The position numbers and the translations under genes are program-made. Shown in pieces: positions 8,952 to 18,749 of a DNA stretch of 20,308 nucleotides. Under the pieces are notes generated by a model. The model saw only the letters and a list, made by a program, of their open reading frames with translations, was not told where the DNA came from and did not search any database. The stretch's first letter is position 1. Each line of letters opens with the position of its first letter. This DNA is from Larix sibirica (taxonomy: Eukaryota > Streptophyta > Pinopsida > Pinales > Pinaceae): assembly GCA_004151065.3 (NCBI GenBank), contig NWUY0300016502.1:7964-28271 (forward strand), read 5' to 3'.

Positions 8952-10408
8952 TGCTTGTCTAATCCGTTTTCGATCAATGTTGTGTGGTTACCTACATAGC
9001 ATGTTTATTAAATCATTGGGATATTTGTGAATAAAATTATTAAATAATGCATTATTTGAATTACCACCATGCATCTATGATTGGGGACATAATGAAATTG
9101 CACATTAAAAGCATCAACTGCTCATTTTTATTAGTACTCATGCGAGGTATGTGTACATTACTTACATAAACAAACTTGGCACGTCTGCACTAATATGGTT
9201 ATGTAATGAATTAAAATGCTAGGATTGTTAATTGCTTAATTAATTGGTTGGTATGGAGTATGGTTAGTTGTCTTTAATCTTGATGTAATTGTCAAATATA
9301 TTAATGGTTAGCATGTGATCAAACGCTTTATAATTTTTTTGTATTATTTAATTATTACATAGGACTTTAATGAAAAGGTTGCAATGTGGTAAGGTCCAAC
9401 TAATCCCCCTAAGGATCCTTGAAAGGAGAGACAAATTTGATATGGTGATGGCATTATCGGAATGGATGTAGATATTTGGGGCTGAGGATGGGCAAAAAGA
9501 GGGGATAATAGTGGGAAGGAAGAAGGATTTTGGGGTGGCCAATTTTTATTTTTGTTGTTCTTAAGAGTTGGAAAATATAAGGTGTTAGGGAATGATAATT
9601 GAGATATTCTATTGGAGTGATTATATGTGAATTATTGTTCTTTAAGCCTTGGGATTGGAGCGCTAGGAAACCAAAGCGATTGACCATAGCTAGGAGGTTG
9701 ACTAGGATCTTGATCGACATGGAGGATTATTGTTCCACTCAAAGCAAGTGGGAAGGGAAGAATCATATTACACTAAAACTGAGGAAACACAAAACCAAGT
9801 AAATAGGTAGTTTCATGGTTATTTACTATGTGGCTACTTAAAGGCATAAAAGAGGTATGTTGCTTAGTTCTCTTAGTTAAAGTTCATGGAAATATTATTT
9901 TTACATATTAGACATTTATCCATATTGTTTTAAAGAAAGCATTTACCAATGTGATCTTGATTATTGTTAAGAACATAGACATAAAGATGAGTTTTTTGTC
10001 AAAATAAAAGGACATTCCACTACAACCAAAGACAAAACAAAAAAAATCATCATTCGTTTTATCATGTTCAACATTGGAAACCTAGGTTTTGTTGAAGAAA
10101 AAGAGTATATAATTTACAGTGAGAAATTACTAATATAATAGCCTTCTTAGAATTATTGACCTTGGGATTGGTGCTATAGTTGTCCAACATGTAACTTAAC
10201 ACTTTTCTATTAATGTTACATTAAAGGTGACAATAACATTGAAGAAATATAATGGTCTTTAATATAACATGTTACCAAAAATTTGTTGTAGACATTTATT
10301 AAATTAAAAGGCAACGACTGATGAAAGAGATATGGTTGCAAAAATTTGTTGTAGGAATTGCATATTGACAACCTTTAAGCTAGCCAATGCTCAAACTTAT
10401 ATTATCAA
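8952..10408. other. no gene seen; AT-rich intergenic DNA
   Basis: Six frames give only short open stretches. The plus-strand one at 9599-9802 is somewhat basic, with KPWDWSARKPKRLTIARR, but it lacks flanking support or a known motif. A 16-base direct repeat is listed separately. No RNA gene structure was recognised. Confidence 0.5.
10276..10354. repeat. 16-bp direct repeat, 63 bp apart
   Basis: CAAAAATTTGTTGTAG occurs identically at 10276-10291 and 10339-10354. The bases between and around the copies are not obviously repeated, so the function is unknown. It may be a chance or slippage product in AT-rich DNA. Confidence 0.7.
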
Positions 10409-10569
10409 CATAGATCCATTTTTAACTATGGATCTATGAAGCAATGAGAGGGCTCAAATCTCTTAGGTGCAAATCTTTCCTCATGTTTTGCACTCTTAAA
10501 AAGGTTTGCACCGTAAGAGCTTTAATCCTTCTAGGCCCTTGATAGATCAAAAGATAAGATGGATCTATG
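10409..10569. repeat. foldback (MITE-like) element with long imperfect arms
   Basis: The 161-bp segment begins CATAGATCCAT and ends with its exact complement ATGGATCTATG. Moving inward, the arms pair again at ATGGATCTATG/GATAGATC and at CTCTTA-GGTGCAAA/TTTGCACC-G-TAAGAG, with near-equal spacing on both sides. The pairing therefore spans roughly 70 nt per arm, at about two-thirds to three-quarters identity. The left arm also has a perfect internal hairpin (10409-10419 with 10428-10438). No coding capacity is present. A non-autonomous DNA transposon is the likeliest origin. No target-site duplication was found, so the exact ends are uncertain. Confidence 0.6.
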
Positions 10570-10709
10570 CTCATTTATTTTATTATAATGATTCATTCAT
10601 ATTATTATTGTTCTTAACTATTTTTTCATTTTTCATTTTTATTGATGTCACCTTATTTTTATTTTTCCATTTATTTTATTAATGTTACTATTCATTGATA
10701 CATTTGACT

Positions 10710-11100
10710 TACCATAGGGGTGGCAAGAGCAATAGGTTCCTTATTGACTCAAAGAGACAAACAAAATGGTCCTACTCATGGGGTGTTGAGGTTACCACAA
10801 ATAATCGAGCAGAGATCTATGAATTGTATAAATGTTTGAAACTACTTAAATCGCTCTGCATAAGTAAAATAATGATCCTTGTTGCTTCTAGTCATTAAAC
10901 AAATGAGAAAAAAACACCTTGAAGACCGGACAATTCAAAGCATAGTAATTGAAATAATAACCTGGAATCTCAATATCCTATAGGAGGTCCAAGTCCTCTA
11001 TGTCAAGAGGGATAACAATTCCTTAGTTGATCGACAAGCCAATGCAACAATGTACCTTGACAAGGGGGTCCTATTTAAAAATGGGGACCCCTATGAATGA
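10710..11100 (+). pseudogene. RNase H domain fragment (RVT_3 type)
   Basis: The first part reads WGVEVTTNNRAEIYELYKCL followed by SKIMILVASSH, matching the GLGxxTNNxAEyxAL helix and the following strand of retroelement RNase H. The GDS Asp that should follow is replaced. After a frameshift, about 11000-11090 reads YVKRDNNSLVDRQANATMYL, the terminal HxxRxxNxxAD box with its Asp kept, and stops at 11098-11100. No reverse transcriptase was found upstream, so this is an isolated fragment of a LINE-type ORF2 or of a Tat-type polyprotein. Catalytic residues are partly lost. Confidence 0.65.
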
Positions 11101-11712
11101 AGATGGCTCCCCTAATATTGTCAATAAAGGATTACAATTCTAAGAAGCTTTTTAGTGCACCATTATTCATCTTTTAAAGGGAGGGCGATGGACCACTTAT
11201 CTCCACTCCATCATTTCAATGCATGCAAGTCATTTCAACCTAAAGATGTGAGGGATCCATAAAGCACCCTTGTTCCTTAGGCTCCCTCCACTCTTTTATT
11301 GATGTTCGAGGAGTGTCAATATTTATGGCATTAGTTCACTGTACTAGTTTCAAAGGTGGGATTATTGCTCGATGTTGGGAGGTCGATGAGGTATTTACTA
11401 TTGTAAAAGAGGTTGTTGTTGTTTGGTTTGATAATCCACACCCACAGGATAATTATTTCTTGTACATTATGGTTATAATAAGAGGTAAATAAATACCCAC
11501 AACTCTATTTGGCTATGTTGATGGGAATTGGTTATTTATTTCATAATTTGAATCAGTGGGAATTTATAGTATCCTTACAGGACGTGGTTTCTATTTGTTA
11601 TGGTTTCGGCCTTGTCCTACTTGAGATCGAAGTTGTGCATATGCCTTTGTCTAAGGTACACTTTGTGAGGGGTTTGTGCATTAGTTTCCCCCGTGTCATT
11701 TTTTTGCTAAGT
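11101..11712. other. no clear gene; possible retroelement linker
   Basis: The plus-strand open frame starting at 11509 covers the right part of this stretch, but its first 68 residues show no motif and are rich in hydrophobic residues. I consider only its later portion, from the Met at 11713, to be protein-like. Confidence 0.4.
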
Positions 11713-12200
11713 ATGGCCAATGACCCATCTCCTAATCCAGTTAAAGGAGACAATACATGGGAGATCAAGAAAACTCTTAGGCATATGAACATCAAGCTTG
11801 AGGCCATGCGTCAAGCCATTGAATACCAAGTATTCATCTTGAGGGACAAGAGAATAAGAAGGAAATTTTGGAGAATACCCTTAAGGAGTAGGGCGAGAAA
11901 TTGGAAAACCTATCTTCTAGTACCAAGAAGCACTATAATATTATCCCATGATTTGTAATTGGTTCACATTCTGATACAAACCAACCATTGATTTCTTCTA
12001 GTTATAAGCACATTGAGGAAGAGACTATGCAACAGTCAACGATGGTCATGATCAAGCAATCCCATGGCATTCAAGGACCTAATCATGGTGATTTGTTCAT
12101 GGAGGAAGGCCACAACAACCATTGTTTCAGCCAAATCCATCTATTTTCTATGTATTTCACATATATTTTTTTTGCTTGGACAATTTGTAAGGGTTTATAG
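11713..12200 (+). pseudogene. gag-like N-terminal relic with helical region, family uncertain
   Basis: From ATG 11713 the frame reads MANDPSPNPVKGDNTWEIKK, then an amphipathic stretch (LRHMNIKLEAMRQAIEYQ). At about 11847 a one-frame change is needed to continue with ENKKEILENTLKE, GEKLENLSSSTKKHYN and a His/Gln/Asn-rich stretch (KQSHGIQGPNHGD) up to 12200. Stops at 11889 and 11949 interrupt the second frame. A short N-terminus, a helix and then a polar low-complexity region resemble the beginning of plant LTR-element gag proteins, but no CCHC knuckle follows. The RNase H fragment 600 bp upstream is in the same orientation; a link is unproven. Confidence 0.4.
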
Positions 12201-13146
12201 TTTTCATTACTACATGGAAGTAGTATATTTGGCATTATTAGAACACAATGTGGAAGAATTTTACGCTAATGCTCTATCTAAAACAACAATTTTAATATGG
12301 TCCTGGAATCCATATATGTTTCAGCTATTTGGTTTTCCACAAACATGTTTAATATAAAACCTATACACGTTTTCATAAAAAAAACATTGGACTTACCATA
12401 TAAAATTCATTGTGACAAACAACAAAGAGAATAATATATACCTATATTTCCTAATCTGTCTGTAATAGAAATTAATTGACTTTGGCCATGATTTTTTAAA
12501 ATATATTTTATTTACCACAAAAGTTATATAGCATCGGAGAGGGCCAACATGTGTTGACTTGAGTGTTACAATTTCTTCAATACTTGATTGTAAAATTTAA
12601 TATGGATTTATTTAGTATTTATATTTGTTTTGCTAGATTTAATTTATCCTTCTTTTTTAAATTGTGAAGGGATACTTTTGTTTTATATAAATTATTTTAG
12701 CAGCATGCATTACAGATGTGACACATCTCACCCATTTAGATTGTAAAAAGCACCTATTGATGTAATCAAATTTATTCCACAATGAACTAGAACCCGGTAG
12801 AATTTTTTTCCAAGGAAAAAAACACATTTTCTATTTAAGTATAACAAAAAATACAATCATCAGGTGCTCAAAGCACAATAAAAAAGGCATTTCATGAGGA
12901 TAACGTACAAGCCTCCATCTGAACTTCATCAGCAAGGTTTAGAGCTAACAAAAAAACTGGACTATCTGAGATCCTTTCAAATGCTTCCCTTTCAAAAATC
13001 TCCCTTTGAATGTTTACATGTCCCTTACTTATGATTACATAAACAAAATAGTTCAATGTTGACATATCACAAACCTGTTAAAAAATTAAATATAAAACAT
13101 CAAAACTCATTGAGAGTCGACTACCTGCATGCAGTGAGATGCCCAT
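12201..13146. other. no gene seen; AT-rich intergenic DNA
   Basis: All frames are short. The plus-strand open frame that ends at 12357 is hydrophobic and has no motif. Several A and T runs are present. On the minus strand, about 12960-12900 reads protein-like for about 25 codons (ALNLADEVQMEAC), which may be downstream sequence of the RNase H fragment at 13147-13356 but cannot be assigned. Confidence 0.4.
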
Positions 13147-13356
13147 CCTAAAATTCAGATAACATAAATTGATTCCCCGGGAGTAATAGACCCACCTTAG
13201 ATAGTTTGTCTGCGACTAATTATGTTCTCTATATATATGAGCAAGGATAGTATTCTGGAAGGCCCTAGCAATTTGCTTCAACTATTCAAAAATAAAAGGT
13301 AGTCCAATGTTTTGTACCCGTAGTTGTTCAGTCATCCAATTAATCACAAGTAGTGA
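13147..13356 (-). pseudogene. C-terminal RNase H fragment of a retroelement
   Basis: The minus strand reads SLLVINWMTEQLRVQNIGLP, then LKQIARAF and AHIYREHN. After a one-frame shift it continues ADKLSKVGLLLPGNQF. This is the last third of an RVT_3-type RNase H: the helix after the GDS strand, the HxxREhN box and the ADxLSKxGL end with its Asp. Stops lie at the Glu of the helix and just after HN. The first two catalytic strands are not found upstream, so it is a truncated copy. It points away from the LINE that starts about 200 bp to its right, on the other strand. Confidence 0.75.
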
Positions 13357-13559
13357 GACTCAAAATACTTACGAAGTACTCAATGCTCTATCCAAAGAAA
13401 GTTTTAGTAGATAAAAGAGGGTCGTGAATTTTCCTTTATTATTTCCCCTCCTGCCCGAATTATCTTTGAAATGAAAGTAATGTGAATCAAATAAGTGTAA
13501 AGTAAAACCCGGTGACCACTAAGATTCTTCTGTTGAATGATTAGGGGTGTGGACTGCGG

Positions 13560-14779
13560 ATTTCAACGATTTTGAGAGGCAGAAGGACTGACGGAGCTCA
13601 TGGTCACAGTAATAGGGGGGTTCTCAAGCCTGCTCAACAGATCTGTCATGGGGGATCCAGATCGGAGGCATCTCGATCCCATTGGAGGGAAATGGGAGGA
13701 GAGGGAACTGGTAACCAGGTTCTTAATCCGAAAGTTTCATCAAACGAAAGGAGGCCTGGATAGTGTATTCCTAAAACTGCCCAAATCCCCTCAATGCAGA
13801 TTAGATCGACCAAGCTCAGGGATAGAATTAAATACATGAAATATCATGCTCTAATAGGGAAGTTCATGGAAATGTTGCCTTCTGAAAAATCCCTAGTTTG
13901 GTGGATAAACTCCACCTGGAAACCACACGTCCACTGTGATTTCCACCATTAGTTTTCTAAGCTTGGAAGACAGAAACCGGGTGCTTGATGGAGGCCCCTA
14001 TTTCTTCTATTTTGTCGGTTTGTTCCTTAGGCAATGGAAGGAAAATTTTGTTGTGATAAAGAATACATGAGGGTCGCTCTTGTGTGGATCCATCTCTATT
14101 CTCTCCCAAGTGAGTACTGGGACTCAAAAATTTTGGTAGATATCGGAAGTAAATTGGACTCCTTCATTAAAGTATCATAGAAAACTAAGGCTCAAAGATA
14201 CACGGCCTACGCAAGGATATGTGTGTATATGTATCTGTCGAAGGAACTACCAGAGGCCATCAAACTGTCATGGGAAGATGAAATTGGGTCCAAACCCTAG
14301 ACTATGAACAAATCCCATTTCTATGTCATCAATGCCACAATTATGGGCATATGTTCAGAGAAATCCCCCTAAACTCTCCTAAACCCCAACCTAGGCAAGC
14401 TGAGGAAAATGTGGATCATGGATTCACTAAGGTTCTGACACATAAAAGAGGTGGCAAAAAACAAGAAAATATGGAAGCTCCCAAAAAGATCTCAGTATTC
14501 AATCAATTTGATGCCCTAGTTGACCAACCTAAGGATGTAACAAAATTGTCCCCTAGTGAGTATCAGCTTGACCAAAATCAACAGGATGAGGAGGAGGGGA
14601 GTGAAGAGGAAACAAAAAAGAAGGAAAAGGAGGGAACCAACCCAAATCTAGTAATGGAAATGGAGGAAGAATCAGAAGATATGGATATCGGAGACTTAGA
14701 TCTAGATGGCATAGAACAGGCATGTGAAGACATTGAAAAACGCTATGTTCCCCAGGAGCAAATCATCCTGCTGAAATAA
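13560..14779 (+). pseudogene. LINE ORF1: DUF4283 RNA-binding domain plus zinc knuckle and acidic tail
   Basis: The N-terminal part is weak. From about 13810 the reading gives RIKYMKYHALIGKFMEM, then (frame change) VLDGGPYFFYFVGLFLRQW, then (back) WIHLYSLPSEYWDSKILVDI and YARICVYMYLSKELPEAI. This is the course of DUF4283. A third frame then gives WVQTLDYEQIPFLCHQCHNY and GH, the zinc knuckle C-x2-C-x4-H, whose last Cys is replaced by Ile. The frame stays open to 14779 with a Lys- and Glu-rich acidic tail (DEEEGSEEETKKKEKEG). ORF1 proteins of plant L1s bind the element RNA. At least three frameshifts and several stops inactivate it. The true start codon could not be decided. Confidence 0.9.
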
Positions 14780-14992
14780 GCAATTATCAAAACAAGGGAA
14801 ACTAACCATATGGGAATAAGTCCTAGTTCCCACAAGGATTACAAATGGAAGCATGAGGAGATAGCCAAGAAGCCCAACAGGAAATCTAACAGGCAATGCA
14901 TAGCGGTAGCAGGACTGAAGTTGGTCGAATTAGGTCAGTACCCTACCATTAGGGTTCATTTAGGTCAATAAATCCATTTGTTCTATTCTGCA
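14780..14992 (+). other. inter-ORF spacer of the LINE
   Basis: About 210 bp separate the ORF1 stop from the ORF2 Met at 14993. No conserved protein motif is read in any frame. Short non-coding spacers between the two reading frames are usual in plant L1 elements. Confidence 0.7.
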
Positions 14993-15800
14993 ATGAAGAT
15001 TGTATCCTAGAACATAAGAGGTCTTAACAGTCCTCAAAAAATTAAGATTTTGAGGAAAAATATTCAGAAGGTAAACCCAGCAATTGTTTTTCTTCAAGAA
15101 ACCAAATGCTCGACAAACCAACTACATGTAGTAGCTGGGAAGAAAGCATGGAAAGGGAGTGAAGGGATGGGTATTGACTCAAGATGAATGGAGGGAGGAC
15201 TTGGCATCCTATGGGATCCCAATAAACTCAATCTCTCTGGATTCAACGGAAACCTTCGTTCCATCTTTGCAGAATTTGGAGTGATTGGTTTTCCTGTCAG
15301 TGGGATCTTAACAAATGTTTATGGCCCTCATCTTCCTCGGGCAAAAATGTCTTTCATTGAGTCCATTAGGAACATCCACAAATGGACGGAGGGGAGACAT
15401 TGGATCTTGGGGGGAGACTTCAACCTCATCACCTACCGGTGGAAAAGAAAGGAGGAAGACGGAGAATTGAGGAAGATTGTGGTTTTTTCAGAGATACCAT
15501 TGAGGATCTTAAGTTGGTGGATGTTGTTCTTGGTCAAGGCCTTTTTACATGGAATAACAAACAAAGGGGTGACTGCCATATTGCCTCTTGCCTTGACAGA
15601 TTCCTGGTCTCTGAGCCGGTTATGGAGATAGGGAGCGACATTTCAGCATCGGTACTACCCTCTACTGGGTCGAATCATTGGCATGTGGAACTTTGTTGGA
15701 GTGGGATGGGCTCTCAGTTCAAAAAAACATTTTGTTTTGAACAATTTTGGTTAGGTCACCCATATTTCAAAGAAAAAGTTGGCCAATGGTGAGATGAATT
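14993..15800 (+). pseudogene. LINE ORF2 apurinic-type endonuclease domain (exo/endo/phosphatase)
   Basis: ATG 14993 is chosen because MKIVS is followed, after a stop at 15008-15010 in place of Trp, by NIRGLNSPQK, the canonical start of plant L1 ORF2. FLQETK keeps the metal-binding Glu. GGLGILWDP, NVYGPH and ILGGDFNLIT follow in order. A frameshift at about 15430-15445 moves to the frame with LKLVDVVLGQGLFTWNN, LDRFLVSEP and GSNHWHV. In that last box the catalytic Asp before His is Asn (AAT 15673-15675). The domain nicks target DNA to prime reverse transcription. A TGA at 15790 replaces the second Trp of the terminal WW. Confidence 0.93.
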
Positions 15801-17640
15801 AAGTAACGAAGAAGGTCAGAGCATGTACAAGTTTCAGCAAAATCTCAAGGCTCTAAAGGTCAAGATCAAGAAGTGGAATAAAGAGGAATTTGGGGGTATC
15901 TTCTCAAATAAAAAAGCCCTAAAATTGAGGCTGGAAGAGATACAGGTCCGAGGCATGAATGATGGGTATTCGGTAGAATTACTGGCGGAGAAATCTAGCA
16001 TGGCCAACAAGTTATAGGAGAGGGAGCGACAAGAAGAAATTCTTTGGTGTCAGAAAGCCAGAGTCAACAGGATAAAAGAAGGGGAGAGAAATACCAAATT
16101 CTTCCACCATTCGGTTATCCAAAACCACTCGCATAACATAATTCTCATGATCAAGAATTCTAATCGGGACAGATTGGAAACAAGGGAGTAAATTGAGGAG
16201 GAATTAGGCCAATACTTTCAGGACATTATGAGTGATCCTGTCTTGGATAGAAGCAGAGACATTGAACAGATAACCCAACATATTCCTGGTCTGGTTTCTT
16301 AGGATCAAAACGACCTTTTAATGAAGCCAGTGACTCTTCTAGAAGTTGAAGAAGTGGTAGGTCAAATGGCCGAATGGAAATCCCTAGGACCGGACAGCTT
16401 CACAGTCAACTTATTTCCCCATTTTTGGGACCTCATTAAGACTGAAGTCTGGAGTATTGTGTAAAATTCAAGACACACTTAGAAAATTCTCCCAGCCTTC
16501 AATGCAAACTTTATCACACTCCTTCCAAAGAGTAAGGGGGCGGACTCTACTGGTAAATTTAGACCCATTTCCCTTTGCAATTTTATCTACAAAATAGTTA
16601 CCAAGGTTATTGCTAACCACCTCAATCTCATCCTCCCGTCTCTGATTTCTCCTGAGTAGTCTGGGTTTGTGGAAGGTCGCCAGATAATGGATGGCATTAT
16701 CCTTGTTCACAAAGTTATTCACTCTCTCAAAACCGAGAAGATACCTGGGATGATGTTGAAAATTGACATTGCTAAATCCTATGACAAGCTTAACTGGCAT
16801 TACATCCGAGCAATGTTAAGAGCATTTGGCTTTGGTGAAGGATGGATCAAATGGATCATGAGCCTTATCTCGACAACATTCTTCTCTATTCTTATTAATG
16901 GGGCTCTGTAAGGTCTCATTAAGCCATCCAGGGGCATTAGACAAGGGGACCCCTTATCCCCATTTTTTTTTTTATAATTATGGCGGAAGGGTTGGGAAGG
17001 ACCATCAAAGCTATGAAGGAAAATCAAGAGATGAAGGGGCTTCTCATTCACCCGAGAGCGGATCGAAAAACCCACCAACAGTTTGTTGATGACACAATGT
17101 TGATAGGACACCCTTCGGTTCAAGAGGCTCAAAAGATCAAACAATGTTTGGTTAACTTTGGCAAACCCTCGGGCTTAGAGGTCAATGAATAAAAATCTCA
17201 GATCTTTTTCTTTAACACCCCAAGGGTTACCAAGTGAAACATTTGGAAAATTCTTGGATTCCAAGAGAGATCTCTTCCATCCAAATACCTTGGGGCCCCA
17301 TTAGCAGACTCAATTATTCAAAAGGGTTTGTGGTCCGAATTGTTGGACAAAATGAGGAAGAGATTTTCCAATTGGACACTTCGTCCCCTCAATTTTCCCA
17401 GCAGACTCATCCTAGTCAAATCTATGCTGCAAGCTATGTCGGTCTATTTATTCTCTGCTCTAACTTCCCTGAAAGCTATTTTGAAAGAGATTAGGAACAT
17501 CCAATGTAAATTCCTTTGGAATGGAACTAGTGATCAACGAAAATGGGCCCTGGTGAATTGGGACACCATATGCTCTCTTAAGAGCCATGGAGGCCTTGGT
17601 CTTCGGGACCTAGAAAAGGTTAACTATTGAAGTGGGGAAA
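15801..17640 (+). pseudogene. LINE ORF2 reverse transcriptase domain (RVT_1)
   Basis: After a helical linker (QNLKALKVKIKKWNKEEFGG) come RIKEGERNTKFFH, then SLGPDSFTVNLFPHFW, LLPKSKGADS, FRPISLCNFIYKIVTKVIAN, SGFVEGRQIMDGIILVHK, KIDIAKSYDKLNWHY, GIRQGDPLSP, FVDDTMLIG, SGLEVNE and PSKYLGAPL. The order and spacing are those of non-LTR reverse transcriptase. The motif A Asp (KIDIA) and both Asp of FVDD are intact. A run of eleven T at 16963-16973 breaks the frame just after GDPLSP. Stops occur at 16015, 16189, 16300, 16462, 16480, 16657, 16909, 17190, 17235 and 17628. GGLGLRDLEKVNY marks the end of the conserved thumb region. Confidence 0.95.
16963..16973 (+). other. T11 homopolymer causing a frameshift in the LINE reverse transcriptase
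   Basis: Eleven T follow the codons for GDPLSP. Nine or twelve would keep the upstream frame aligned with the downstream MAEGLG reading; eleven does not. Slippage in the genome or a sequencing error in the homopolymer are both possible. Confidence 0.85.
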
Positions 17641-18700
17641 ATATTTGGTGGAGATGGGCTACTCAAAACCGGGAACCATGGCCCAAATTATGGTATATGA
17701 AATACGTGGTTGGTTGGGAAAAGGGTAATCTTATCCGTTTCTCCGAGGAGAAGCCCGGTTCCCACATTTGGAAAATTGCTAGCTAGGGGAGAGGCCTAGT
17801 CCAGGCTAAAAATTTTTGGGAAATTCAAAATGGTTAGCGTTCCTTAGTTTGGGAGGATTCATGGCAACAAATGCCACCTCTGGTTCAGAGTTTAGAAGCA
17901 CCTCTGCTCATACAAGAATGCATAAATCAAGGTAAAACAAGGGTGAATGACTTATGGGTGAACTAGGATATTCAATGTGATTACAGAGTTTGGGCCCCTA
18001 GGGACTGGTGGGAACAAAAGGGGCCAGTGGAGGAAGTCGACAAGATAGAAGAAGCCCTAAATAACAAGAAAATTAGGCACCATTCGGGGGATGACAAACC
18101 TCGTTGGGGTCTCAAACCAAAGGGTTCATTCACCATAAAAGAAGCATACAATATATGGATGGGCTACAACAATTAACATCAAGAGAAAAATTGGAAGAAC
18201 TTGTGGGACGCCAAATTGTGGCCCAAAATATCTACCTTTACATGGCTATTGATTAGAAGATGAATCCTAACTGGAGACAATCTCAAGAAAATAGGAATGC
18301 AAGGTCCTTATCGATGTTGCATGTGAGCCAACGATGAAGAAACATTGAACCAACTCCTAGACTCTTGTCCTTTTGCTGCAAATTTATGGGACCGCGGTGC
18401 CATAGCTTTCAGGAGATCCGATAGACTCAGAGAATTCCCAGACCAGACCCTCTCCTCCTGGTTGAATGACCCCTTCCAGAACCCCATTGTCAATCGTCTC
18501 TGGAAAATATTTCCAAGCTTTCTGGTTTGGGAGATATGGCGGGAACGAAATTACAGAATGTTCCAAGGAAAGATGGGAACTGAAGACATGGTATGGAACA
18601 CTATAAGGAATAGGATTATTGAAACTGTTAGAATGCAAACTTGGGAAAGCTCATATTGGGAGGCAAATGCGTCTGAATCCACCATCATGATGGCTTGGGG
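17641..18700 (+). pseudogene. LINE ORF2 C-terminal region with zf-RVT zinc-binding domain
   Basis: The same frame continues with WWRWATQNREPWPKLWYMKY, HIWKIAS, SLVWEDSW and DYRVWAPRDWWE, the Trp-rich region following plant L1 reverse transcriptase. From about 18180 it reads KNLWDAKLWPKISTFTWLL, then ILTGDNLKKIGMQGPYRCCM, EETLNQLLDSCPFAANLW, the zf-RVT layout. The second zinc Cys of the CxxC pair is probably the TGA at 18324. IVNRLWKIFPSFLVWEIWRE and RNYRMFQG follow. Further stops lie at 17784, 17835, 17964, 18174 and 18261. The last stands where an Arg (CGA) is expected. Confidence 0.88.
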
Positions 18701-18749
18701 TATCTATGGGCCATTACAATGTTTTGGTCGTCCCTCGAGGGCTCTGACG

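Noticed and set aside
9348-9802. Overlapping short open frames on both strands
   Set aside because: No domain motif or consistent continuation across frames; the basic stretch in 9599-9802 is too short to support a gene.
10560-10720. AT-rich TTTTTCATTTTT-type stretch as a possible promoter or microsatellite
   Set aside because: Irregular T-rich low complexity without a fixed unit; no positioned TATA element or downstream gene.
12064-12357. Plus-strand 97-codon open frame
   Set aside because: It overlaps the better supported gag-like frame, is hydrophobic without a motif, and looks like an out-of-frame shadow.
16468-17144. Minus-strand open frames over the LINE reverse transcriptase
   Set aside because: They are antisense to strongly conserved RT motifs and show no motif of their own.
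18308-18638. Minus-strand open frames over the zf-RVT region
   Set aside because: Antisense shadows of the LINE ORF2 C-terminal region.
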